A DNA stretch of 64,000 nucleotides from Anaerolineales bacterium. Lineage in GTDB: Bacteria > Chloroflexota > Anaerolineae > Anaerolineales > Villigracilaceae. The stretch lies in contig CP129482.1 in the NCBI GenBank assembly GCA_030583925.1, positions 3,224,001 to 3,288,000 on the forward strand, given 5' to 3'. The translations under genes and the position numbers were made by a program. Below the pieces are notes generated by a model, which saw nothing but the letters and a program-made list of their open reading frames with translations, had not been told where the DNA came from and searched no databases. This document shows positions 57,333 through 64,000 of this stretch, piece by piece (within the stretch, counting starts at the first letter, position 1; each line of letters begins with the position of its first letter).

Positions 57333-58508
57333 TTACTTGATAATGCTCCTCGAGCCGATCTGCTTCTTGAACAGCGAACTGAAGCCTGGCAGGAACGCGG
57401 CGTTCAAAAAGAAGTGACTCAAACCGATCTCGAATTTATTCCTTGGCACAAACGACCCAGCCAATCCGCGTGCCTCTTTTTGCCTTTTCTCGATCTCTGG
57501 CTTGAGTTTGGTTTGGTACGCGGGGAAAGCGGTTCTGTAGTCGCCGTTCGCTTTGTGTAATTCGTCTGCAAGCAGGTACGCGCCTGCCATGCCCATCGAG
57601 GCGCCTTGTCCCGCGAGAAGCGTTAGACATTGGCAGGCGTCTCCCACGAGGGCGACGCGTCCCTTGTGCCATTCATCCAATTGAATCTGCGCGACCGCGT
57701 CGAAGAAGAAATCATTGGAACGTTTTGTAGCATCCAGCAATTGAGGGACGATCCAGCCTGAATGTTCAAGCCTTTCGGCAAGCATTTCGATTTGCTCCTC
57801 GCGCCCGCCGATCTTTCGCTTCTCGGCTCTGAATGCAAAGAAAACCGTTAATTGATCTTTGCCAAACGAGAAGATCGTAGCCTGCATATTCGGCTCGAAA
57901 TGCCCATAGAATGTATCCTGCCTTCCCAGAAAATTATCAATGACGCTGCAAGACACATAAAACCCGAGAAAGTGATTGAACTGGCTTTCGTCTCCCCAGA
58001 GCAGTTTACGCACATTGGAATGAATCCCATCCGCGCCGATGACCAGATCGTACGTTTCTTTCTGCCCATTATCAAACGTCACGTCAACGTTATTCTCGTG
58101 AATGGTCAAATCGGAGATGCTCAACCCAAAGCGGACAGGCACAGTCTCCTTCATTGATTCGTAAATAACCGTTTCCAAATCCCCCCGCAAGAGAGGGGCA
58201 TATCGGTGATCCAGAAGTTCTCTGAACTTATCGATGTTGAGCGAGGCGCGGGGTTTTCCTTGGTTGTCCACAAACTCCAATTTTTTCACGGGGTATTGAC
58301 TCGACTTTTCGACAAGCTGGTCTAGCAAGCCCATCTTTTCGGCAACGTCGTAGCCCGACCCGTAGAAGTCAATCATGTAGCCTTTGTTGTTCAAGTTGGG
58401 TCGCTTCTCGACGACGGTCGGTGAGAAGCCATGTTTCTTCAACCAATATGCCAGCGTCAACCCCGAGATGCCTGCCCCGCTGATTAAGATTTTTTTGTTC
58501 GATGTCAT
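57333..58508 (-). CDS. FAD-dependent monooxygenase (PHBH/TetX-like)
   Basis: 391-residue class A flavoprotein monooxygenase. The dinucleotide fold motif is GAGISGLTLAYWLKKHG, the DG motif reads DLVIGADGIHSNVRK, and the GD motif reads GRVALVGDACQ. Its composition is like TetX/PgaE-type aromatic hydroxylases, but no substrate can be named; tetracycline inactivation is possible but unproven. The C-terminal ~60 residues (NAAFLPGFSSLFKKQIGS) are basic. Next on the strand is the HAD gene, 13 bases upstream. Confidence 0.88.
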   Translation of the reverse strand: MTSNKKILISGAGISGLTLAYWLKKHGFSPTVVEKRPNLNNKGYMIDFYGSGYDVAEKMGLLDQLVEKSSQYPVKKLEFVDNQGKPRASLNIDKFRELLDHRYAPLLRGDLETVIYESMKETVPVRFGLSISDLTIHENNVDVTFDNGQKETYDLVIGADGIHSNVRKLLWGDESQFNHFLGFYVSCSVIDNFLGRQDTFYGHFEPNMQATIFSFGKDQLTVFFAFRAEKRKIGGREEQIEMLAERLEHSGWIVPQLLDATKRSNDFFFDAVAQIQLDEWHKGRVALVGDACQCLTLLAGQGASMGMAGAYLLADELHKANGDYRTAFPAYQTKLKPEIEKRQKEARGLAGSFVPRNKFEIGLSHFFLNAAFLPGFSSLFKKQIGSRSIIK

Positions 58509-58521
58509 TTAAAACTCCAAG

Positions 58522-59175
58522 TTAATATTTCGGCGTATCTCCGATGATCTCCCAGCCGCGTTCGAGGGCGACGGCTTTCAATTTCTTATCGGGATACACC
58601 GCCACAGGATGATCCGCATGTTCGAGCAGAGGGATGTCCTGTTCGGTGTCGCCGTAGGCGAAGTCGACGCGTTCGACGGCGAGACGGCTCAAGACTTGTT
58701 CGATCTTTTTCCTACTGGCGACCAGCTCTCCCGCAAGGATGACGCGTCCGTCCACGATTTTGACGGGAGTCCCGATCACGTCCGCGCCGATCCGCTGGGC
58801 GAACGGCTTGACGAACGGCTCGACCGAACTGCTGGCGATGTAGACCCGCGCGCCGTCCGCGCGATGTTTGACGAGCCGCGCCACTGAATCTTCGCGGCGT
58901 TTCTTCCACAGGTTGTGCTCCACGACCCATTCCGAGGCGTGCGCCAGTTTTGCCTCGTCGGCGTTTTTGATGTAGGCGAGACTCTCGACCATCAACTTTT
59001 GTCCCCACTCCTGCCAATCGATCAGACCCGCTTTAGCCAGCATGTACGCGGGCATGGCTTTAGCGAAATAAAATCTCGCGCGCGTTTTGCTCTGATTATG
59101 TTTGACCCAATCCACCAACCCCAAAAACGGCGAGCCAGTGGTCAACGTCCCCATCATGTCTGAAATGACGATCAT
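58522..59175 (-). CDS. HAD-superfamily phosphatase-like protein (HAD-IB type) with unusual motif I
   Basis: 217 residues, cytoplasmic. HAD motifs: I is SDMMGTLT (nucleophile Asp6), II is IASSS, and IV is YGDTEQDIPLLE. The second Asp of the usual DxD in motif I is replaced by Met8. That Asp is the general acid/base of classical HAD phosphatases, so the activity may differ or be weak. A helical cap of about 90 residues (ARFYFAKAMPAYMLAK..) resembles the SerB/HAD-IB group. Divergent from rsmI. Confidence 0.82.
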   Translation of the reverse strand: MIVISDMMGTLTTGSPFLGLVDWVKHNQSKTRARFYFAKAMPAYMLAKAGLIDWQEWGQKLMVESLAYIKNADEAKLAHASEWVVEHNLWKKRREDSVARLVKHRADGARVYIASSSVEPFVKPFAQRIGADVIGTPVKIVDGRVILAGELVASRKKIEQVLSRLAVERVDFAYGDTEQDIPLLEHADHPVAVYPDKKLKAVALERGWEIIGDTPKY

Positions 59176-59214
59176 GTTTGCTCCTCTAAATTCATTATAG
59201 CGCTCACAGAATGA

Positions 59215-59220
59215 TACAAT
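59215..59220 (+). promoter_or_regulatory. -10 box (TACAAT) of rsmI, probably leaderless
   Basis: TACAAT ends six bases before the ATG at 59227; TTCATT stands 18 bases upstream. No Shine-Dalgarno is present. Confidence 0.5.
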
Positions 59221-59226
59221 CGTCGC

Positions 59227-60066
59227 ATGGGTACGTTGTATCTCGTCGCCACACCGATCGGCAATCTCGAAGACATGTCGCCGCGCGCGCTACGCATTTT
59301 GCATGAGGCGAGTCTCATCGCGGCGGAGGACACGCGTCACACGGGTCAACTGCTCAAGCATTTCGAGATCGTCACGCCGCTCACGAGTTATTTTGAACAC
59401 AACAAAATCGGCAAATTGGATTTCATCCTCGACAAACTTTCCAGCGGGGATGTGGCGCTGGTTTCGGATGCGGGTATGCCCGCGATCAACGACCCTGGCT
59501 ACGAACTCGTCCGTGCCGCGCTCGCTTCAGGCTTTGACGTTCGACCTGTCCCAGGACCCTCAGCCCCCGTCGCCGCCCTAGCAGTTTCAGGCTTGCCGAC
59601 AGATTCGTTCCTCTATCTCGGTTATCTTCCGCACAAAAAAACAGAGCGACGTAAATTTGTAGGACAAATTGGCAATTTGTCCTACACGTTGATTCTTCTT
59701 GAATCGCCCCACCGCATTGTCGAATCGCTCGAAGATATTTTGTCCACGCTCGGCAACCGTCGCATCTGTGTAGCGCGTGAAATGACCAAGATGTTCGAGG
59801 AATATTGGCGCGGCACGGTCAGCGGGGCGGTGGAGCATTTCAAATCGAAAGAGGCGAGGGGCGAGTTTACGTTGGTGGTGGAAGGAAAAACGAACGAGGA
59901 AAGAAGCGTGTGGTCGGAAGAGGAAATGTTGAAAGCGATTCGAAAAGAGTCGAAGGGCGAGAAATCTGCCAAGGAGATATCAGCCGCACTGTCGGAGCGA
60001 AGCGGGTGGAATAAAAAGGAAGTCTATCGACTCGTCAGTCAAAAAGGAAAAAGCCATGTCGCTTGA
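59227..60066 (+). CDS. rsmI: 16S rRNA (cytidine(1402)-2'-O)-methyltransferase RsmI
   Basis: SAM-dependent methyltransferase of the tetrapyrrole-methylase fold that modifies C1402 in the ribosomal decoding site. 279 residues. Diagnostic blocks are GTLYLVATPIGNLEDMSPRAL at the start, AEDTRHTGQLLKHF, LVSDAGMPAINDPGYELV and VPGPSA, and ESPHRIVESLEDI. Residues of about 144-153 (VGQIGNLSYT) are encoded by a perfect 29-base palindrome and replace an ordinary stretch of the family. It overlaps the next gene by 11 bases. Confidence 0.95.
   Translation: MGTLYLVATPIGNLEDMSPRALRILHEASLIAAEDTRHTGQLLKHFEIVTPLTSYFEHNKIGKLDFILDKLSSGDVALVSDAGMPAINDPGYELVRAALASGFDVRPVPGPSAPVAALAVSGLPTDSFLYLGYLPHKKTERRKFVGQIGNLSYTLILLESPHRIVESLEDILSTLGNRRICVAREMTKMFEEYWRGTVSGAVEHFKSKEARGEFTLVVEGKTNEERSVWSEEEMLKAIRKESKGEKSAKEISAALSERSGWNKKEVYRLVSQKGKSHVA
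59658..59686 (+). repeat. perfect palindrome inside rsmI (TGTAGGACAAATT / AATTTGTCCTACA)
   Basis: 13-bp perfect arms with a three-base centre GGC. Both the symmetry and the sequence look foreign to the gene. The frame is kept. Confidence 0.85.
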
Positions 60067-61144
60067 ATCCGCAAAGAATCCAATGACGGCTCCCTCGACA
60101 GATTTCCCCGTACGCGGCTGGTGGAAAGTTTTTTACGCGGCGTTTTTGATCGTCATCCCGTCGTTCTCGTTTTTTGCGGTGGAGGCGCTCAAGCCCGAAT
60201 GGCAATCGGGCGACCTTGAGGCATATATTCCGTTGCTCATGCACCCTGAAGCGGCGGTCTTTTTTCTGTTCCTGATCGCCTATTCTATTCTTTCATATAT
60301 TCTGCTTCTGTTCAATGCCGAGCGCTTTGCGGGCAGCTTTGCTGTTCGGCTTGGAATTTACACGGGCGTTTTGCTGGCTTTGCAATATTCGATCCTGCTG
60401 GGTTTGTACTTGTTCAAAACGCCTTCTTCGTTTGGGATTCTCCTTGTTTGGTTTTTGCCGTTGTATTTTCCGAAATTTTATCGTTGGGCATTGGCAAAAT
60501 GGGTCGCGCGTTATATCAGCCTATGGATAGTCGCTTTCGTTTTGATTGCGTATTTGGTCATTGCTTCTTTTGTCAGGGAACAGGCGTTCTTGCCCGTATT
60601 CCTCGTCCTGCTCGGCATCTTTGCCTCGGGACCGTTCTGGTCCTTTCTGATCGCTTTGCAGGCTTCATTCTGGTTGCTCAAATATCACGAAACGGAATTC
60701 ATCCTCCCGCGCGGACTCGGCGTCACGGCATGGGTCGCGTCCTACATCGCCGCGTGGCGATATGACATCCTCAAGATGCATGAGATGTACGCCGCGCTGC
60801 CGCCCGTGCCTCCCGATTGTTACATCGCTACCGCCGCCGCGCATGGACATCCCGCCATCGTCGGTTCGTGGAAAGTAAATCTCGCAAATGGAAAATCCTT
60901 GCAAGTCAACCGCCAATTGCAAATTTTCAAATCAGCCGAACTTGCGTTGATCGCCGTCACGCCGCGCTTGCATAAGTTGTTACGAAAATTGTACGATGCG
61001 ATCGGTAAACCGCTGGCGCGTACGATTCGCCATCCGCTGACGGCAGACGCCGCGTACCTGCTCCTCAAACCGTTCGAGTGGACAGCGGGTTTTATTTTGA
61101 GGAGATTTGTGCCTGAATACGAATCAATATCAATTTATAATTAG
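60056..61144 (+). CDS. polytopic membrane protein with CYIATAA motif (DUF6688-like)
   Basis: 362 residues. About six hydrophobic segments in the first 235 residues. The C-terminal cytoplasmic part (about 255-362) has PPDCYIATAAAHGHPAIVGSW, a motif seen in a poorly characterised family (annotated from memory as DUF6688) and in other CFIATAAYG-type proteins. The remainder (LQIFKSAELALIAVTPRLHKLLRKLYD) is helical. The Cys is conserved in that motif and its role is unknown. It overlaps rsmI at its start. Confidence 0.65.
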   Translation: MSLESAKNPMTAPSTDFPVRGWWKVFYAAFLIVIPSFSFFAVEALKPEWQSGDLEAYIPLLMHPEAAVFFLFLIAYSILSYILLLFNAERFAGSFAVRLGIYTGVLLALQYSILLGLYLFKTPSSFGILLVWFLPLYFPKFYRWALAKWVARYISLWIVAFVLIAYLVIASFVREQAFLPVFLVLLGIFASGPFWSFLIALQASFWLLKYHETEFILPRGLGVTAWVASYIAAWRYDILKMHEMYAALPPVPPDCYIATAAAHGHPAIVGSWKVNLANGKSLQVNRQLQIFKSAELALIAVTPRLHKLLRKLYDAIGKPLARTIRHPLTADAAYLLLKPFEWTAGFILRRFVPEYESISIYN

Positions 61145-61189
61145 CCCAATCTCATGCAGTCGCGTAAGAGGTGTTGCGGGTTCGTTTTT

Positions 61190-61216
61190 TTGCAGGGCGA
61201 CATGAATGTCGCGTTA
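61190..61216. repeat. short palindrome GCGACATGAATGTCGC
   Basis: Arms GCGACAT / ATGTCGC with a two-base centre, preceded by GCAGG and followed by GTTACG. This is a further small palindrome of REP type, between two membrane protein genes. Confidence 0.55.
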
Positions 61217-61253
61217 CGATAGTAATTATCCCATCCCACTCTTGGAGGTTCAA

Positions 61254-61751
61254 ATGCTCGCTTTAGTCCCTTGGCTGGTTTTTCTCCACACTTTGTCGGC
61301 GCTTTTTTTCTTCCTTGCGCATGGAACGGCGGTTGCGATGACGTTCCAAATCCGAAATGAAAAAGACTTCGCCCGCATCGGCGCGATGCTCGACCTTTCC
61401 GCTACGACCTTTAAGTACATGATTTTTTCCTTTCTCGCCCTGGGTTTGACGGGGCTCGCCATGCCGTTCATCCTTCACATTTGGAACAAAGGCTGGGTAC
61501 ACACTTCGATCATATTAATGGTCATCGTGTTCGCCCGCATGGTGATGATGAATGACAAACGCTACAAACACCTGCGGCGGATGATCGGTCAGCCGTACAT
61601 GATCGGCGGGAAATGGTTCCCAGCGGAGCCGCCAGCCAGCCAGTCCGAGGTGGAAGCGCATATCAAGACGTTGCGAGTCGAAGAGTTGGTCGTCGTCGGG
61701 ATCGTGATTCCCGTCATCGTGTTGTGGTTGATGGTGTTCAAGCCGTTCTAG
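61254..61751 (+). CDS. hypothetical membrane protein, four transmembrane segments
   Basis: 165 residues from ATG 61254, which follows GGAGG by five bases. Segments near 6-28, 49-71, 75-96 and 143-163. The loop after the third segment is polar and basic (MMNDKRYKHLRRMIGQPYMIGGKW). It may belong to the DUF2269-like integral membrane proteins, but this is a guess from layout. The longer frame from 61206 begins inside the palindrome. Confidence 0.65.
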   Translation: MLALVPWLVFLHTLSALFFFLAHGTAVAMTFQIRNEKDFARIGAMLDLSATTFKYMIFSFLALGLTGLAMPFILHIWNKGWVHTSIILMVIVFARMVMMNDKRYKHLRRMIGQPYMIGGKWFPAEPPASQSEVEAHIKTLRVEELVVVGIVIPVIVLWLMVFKPF

Positions 61752-61767
61752 CCGTTACGAAGGATTT

Positions 61768-61775
61768 GCTATAAT
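61768..61775 (+). promoter_or_regulatory. extended -10 promoter of the MNT/HEPN pair, probably leaderless
   Basis: TGCTATAAT, an extended -10, ends six bases before the ATG at 61782. No ribosome site. Confidence 0.55.
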
Positions 61776-61781
61776 TGCCGT

Positions 61782-62093
61782 ATGGACAAGATCAAGATAC
61801 GGGTTCCACGAGAGCAGTTGAGGGAGTTCTGCCGAAAAAACCATATCAAGAAACTGGCGTTTTTTGGTTCGGTTTTACGCGACGATTTCGGTCCACACAG
61901 CGATGTGGATGTGCTGATTGAATTCGAAACAGGCAAAACGCCTGGTTTTGCTTTCTACGACCTTCAGGAAGAGTTGAAGGAATTGTTCGATCGGGACGTA
62001 GATTTGCATACATTCAAAGGCGTTGAGACAAGCAGGAATCCCTACCGCCGTAAGGCAATCCTTGAATCTGCTCAGGTTTATTATGTCGCGTGA
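61782..62093 (+). CDS. MntA-type minimal nucleotidyltransferase (antitoxin)
   Basis: 103-residue MNT-fold protein. Motif FFGSVLRDDFGPHSDVDVLIEF supplies Gly29-Ser30 and the metal-binding Asp41 and Asp43. In MntA/HepT modules the nucleotidyltransferase neutralises its partner by transferring AMP groups to it. The stop overlaps the HEPN gene by 11 bases. It is one of two such small modules in this region. Confidence 0.92.
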   Translation: MDKIKIRVPREQLREFCRKNHIKKLAFFGSVLRDDFGPHSDVDVLIEFETGKTPGFAFYDLQEELKELFDRDVDLHTFKGVETSRNPYRRKAILESAQVYYVA

Positions 62094-62418
62094 CGATGCT
62101 TACGTGTATGATATGCTGGAATCGGCGCAAGCCATCCTTGGCTATATGGCGGGGAAAACATGGGAGGAGTTTTCAAAGGATGCCCTTTTGCAAGACGCGG
62201 TTGTTCGACGGCTTGAAATTATTGGAGAAGCGGCAGGCAGGGTCTCTGCTGAAACCCAGAAAAAATATTCCTATATTCCCTGGATGGCTATGAGGGGCAC
62301 TCGGAATCGAGTTATTCATGGATACGATAACGTCCAGTTGGATATTATTTGGGATATCGTTCAGGATGACTTGCCAGGCCTGATAAACGAATTGCAAAAA
62401 ATCATTCCCGCTTCCTAA
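62083..62418 (+). CDS. HepT-type HEPN ribonuclease (toxin)
   Basis: 111-residue HEPN-domain protein (DUF86). The catalytic Rx4-6H motif is RNRVIHGY, with Arg74 and His79, and the Tyr two residues later is the site adenylated by MntA in studied systems. ATG 62083 lies inside the MntA gene. The module is likely a toxin-antitoxin or defence-type pair. A terminator follows. Confidence 0.92.
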   Translation: MSRDDAYVYDMLESAQAILGYMAGKTWEEFSKDALLQDAVVRRLEIIGEAAGRVSAETQKKYSYIPWMAMRGTRNRVIHGYDNVQLDIIWDIVQDDLPGLINELQKIIPAS

Positions 62419-62426
62419 CCAACACT

Positions 62427-62458
62427 TTTTGGCGACAGAACGCTGTCGCCAATTTTTA
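62427..62458 (+). terminator. terminator after the MNT/HEPN pair
   Basis: TTGGCGACAG pairs with CTGTCGCCAA around AACG, then TTTTT. Confidence 0.92.
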
Positions 62459-62470
62459 TCGGAGGATTTC

Positions 62471-63934
62471 ATGGCAGAAGAGAAAAAAGAAGAAAAGAAA
62501 GAAGTCAAAGCCGTCGACAATCTCGTCACGACGAAACATTCCATTCGCATCGGCGGCAAGGCGGTGAAGTATTCCGTCACGGCGGGGACGATGGTGCTGA
62601 AAGAGGAATCAGCCGACCGTGAGAAAGAAGCGGAGGGCGAAAAGCCGAAGGCGCAGATCTTCTTCGTCGCGTACACAAAAGATGGAGTCGGCGACACGGC
62701 GAAGCGTCCGCTGACGTTTTCGTTCAACGGTGGACCTGGCTCGTCGTCCGTGTGGCTGCATCTCGGCGTGTTGGGTCCGCGCCGCGTGTTGATGACGAAC
62801 GACGGCGAATTGCCGAAGCCGCCGTTTCAATTAAAGGACAACGAATACTCGATCCTCGATGAGACCGATCTGGTTTTCATTGACCCGATGAACACGGGAT
62901 ACAGCCGACCTGTGACGGGCGAGAAGGCGAAAGAGTGGCACGGATTCAAAAAGGATATCGAATCGGTCGGCGATTTTATTCGGCTGTACACCACGCGTTA
63001 TAACCGATGGCTCTCGCCGAAATTTTTGATCGGTGAAAGTTATGGCACGACGCGCGCTTCGGGTCTTTCGGGATACTTGCAGGAACGGCATGGCATGTAC
63101 TTGAATGGACTGATGCTAGTCTCTGCCGTGCTCGATTTCACGACGATTGACTTCAACGTGAACAACGACTTGCCGTACATCATGTTCTTGCCTGGCTACA
63201 CCGCGACGGCTTGGTATCACGACGCGCTCAAACCGCACAAGCCATTGCAGGATTGGTTGAAGGAAGCTGAAGAGTTTACCCTCGGCGATTACGCCAAAGC
63301 CCTGCTCAAAGGCGCCTCGTTGACAAAAGAAGAACGCGCCGAGATCGTGAAGAAGGTTTCGTATTTCACGGGTATCTCGGAACAATTCATCGAACGCTCG
63401 AATCTGCGAATCAACGACCAGCATTACTTCAAGGAACTCCTGCGCGAGCGTGGACTCACCGTCGGTCGGCTCGACTCACGCTTGATCGGGCGCGATAGGC
63501 TCGGCGTCACTGAAAATGCCGAATACGATCCGTTGCTGACGAACATCATGGGTCCGTACACTGCCGCGTTCTACGATTACATCCGCCGCGAGTTGAAATT
63601 TGAATCCGATCTGCCGTATGAAATTCTGAGCGGCTTCGTGCATCCGTGGTCGTACAAAGAATTCGAGAATGCGTATGTCAACGTCGCTGAAACATTGCGC
63701 GCCGCGATGACCTACAACCCGTTTCTCAAAGTCTATGTGGCGAACGGCTATTACGATCTCGGCACGCCCTACTTCGCCACCGAATACACATTCGATCATC
63801 TCGGTCTCGACGAGTCGCTGCGCGGCAACATCACGATGGGCTACTACGAAGCGGGTCACATGATGTACATTCACATCCCGTCGTTGAAACAGATGAAGAA
63901 AGATCTGGCGGAATTCATTCGGAATTCTCGCTAA
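62471..63934 (+). CDS. S10-family serine carboxypeptidase-like protein
   Basis: 487 residues from ATG 62471, preceded by GGAGG. Alpha/beta-hydrolase of the S10 family: oxyanion region FSFNGGPGSSSVWLHLG, nucleophile Ser190 in GESYGTTRASG, and probable Asp429 (NGYYDLGTPY) and His463 (YYEAGHMMYIH) completing the triad. There is no signal peptide; a Lys/Glu-rich N-terminus (MAEEKKEEKKEVK) precedes the domain, so it is probably cytoplasmic. It should remove residues from peptide C-termini, presumably in peptide recycling. Confidence 0.92.
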   Translation: MAEEKKEEKKEVKAVDNLVTTKHSIRIGGKAVKYSVTAGTMVLKEESADREKEAEGEKPKAQIFFVAYTKDGVGDTAKRPLTFSFNGGPGSSSVWLHLGVLGPRRVLMTNDGELPKPPFQLKDNEYSILDETDLVFIDPMNTGYSRPVTGEKAKEWHGFKKDIESVGDFIRLYTTRYNRWLSPKFLIGESYGTTRASGLSGYLQERHGMYLNGLMLVSAVLDFTTIDFNVNNDLPYIMFLPGYTATAWYHDALKPHKPLQDWLKEAEEFTLGDYAKALLKGASLTKEERAEIVKKVSYFTGISEQFIERSNLRINDQHYFKELLRERGLTVGRLDSRLIGRDRLGVTENAEYDPLLTNIMGPYTAAFYDYIRRELKFESDLPYEILSGFVHPWSYKEFENAYVNVAETLRAAMTYNPFLKVYVANGYYDLGTPYFATEYTFDHLGLDESLRGNITMGYYEAGHMMYIHIPSLKQMKKDLAEFIRNSR

Positions 63935-63955
63935 ACTATTTCGAGTGGAGTTACC

Positions 63956-64000
63956 ATGGATTACGGACTGATCCTCACGCCTCTCTTGTTTCGCTTGCCG
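63956..64000 (+). CDS. start of a gene cut by the window edge
   Basis: ATG 63956 with GGAG nine bases upstream opens MDYGLILTPLLFRLP and remains open to the end of the window. 15 codons are too few to name the product. Confidence 0.5.
   Translation, partial: MDYGLILTPLLFRLP

Noticed and set aside
57333-58508. Calling the monooxygenase a tetracycline-inactivating TetX
   Set aside because: Only the general flavin monooxygenase motifs are visible; nothing specific to tetracycline binding can be claimed.

Overview
The window looks like chromosomal DNA of an uncultured or little-studied member of the Chloroflexota, most likely class Anaerolineae. This is inferred from gene content, not from a marker tree. 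The pointers are a run of small lipoproteins carrying NBR1-like Ig domains after Thr/Pro-rich linkers, a huge multi-GAF hybrid kinase, a zinc-ribbon threonine synthase, and -10 boxes (TATAAT or TACAAT) lying directly in front of many start codons. No prophage, insertion sequence, rRNA, CRISPR array or replication origin was found. No gap between genes exceeds about 260 bases.

Layout. 1-3744: two permeases and the double ATPase of a BMP-type nucleoside ABC importer (first permease cut by the window edge). 3861-8652: five consecutive paralogous lipoproteins. 8656-14244: queG, an ITP/XTP pyrophosphatase gene, two tandem plsC-like acyltransferases, a PilZ protein, a thiolase and a small HExxH protein. 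14331-15371: a uroporphyrinogen decarboxylase/methyltransferase-family protein. 15523-26570: a phosphorelay made of a 3,200-residue histidine kinase with 15 GAF domains, an HPt protein and a REC-adenylate cyclase. 26683-33649: LysM lipoprotein, Nudix hydrolase, YjdF-like protein, threonine synthase, glycosyltransferase, MATE exporter, sulfotransferase. 33691-41609: lgt, rho with a long leader, M23 peptidase, birA, gyrA. 41853-46543: tRNA-Leu, small membrane proteins, etfBA, a lipoprotein. 46641-52043: ECF sigma factor, a two-component pair and a 946-residue secreted Ig protein, all on the minus strand. 52194-64000: dinB, GyrI-like protein, ABC exporter, two toxin-antitoxin-like pairs, SMR pump, flavin monooxygenase, HAD protein, rsmI, membrane proteins, S10 peptidase and the first codons of one more gene.

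The genes fall into three themes. The first is the cell surface: seven lipoproteins together with the Lgt enzyme that lipidates them, a large secreted Ig protein, LysM and M23 wall proteins. The second is signalling: the GAF kinase/HPt/cyclase relay, an OmpR-type two-component pair, an ECF sigma factor and a PilZ protein. The third is general housekeeping.

The most unusual features are (1) the 15-GAF kinase that appears wired to cAMP synthesis, (2) the lipoprotein array plus an unnamed ~160-residue module shared with the 946-residue protein, and (3) many short palindromic or word-like repeats, several of which sit in frame inside housekeeping genes (queG, rdgB, etfA, rsmI, the UroD-family gene) or supply their stop codons. 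The third resembles the palindromic elements of Rickettsia but involves several unrelated repeat families.
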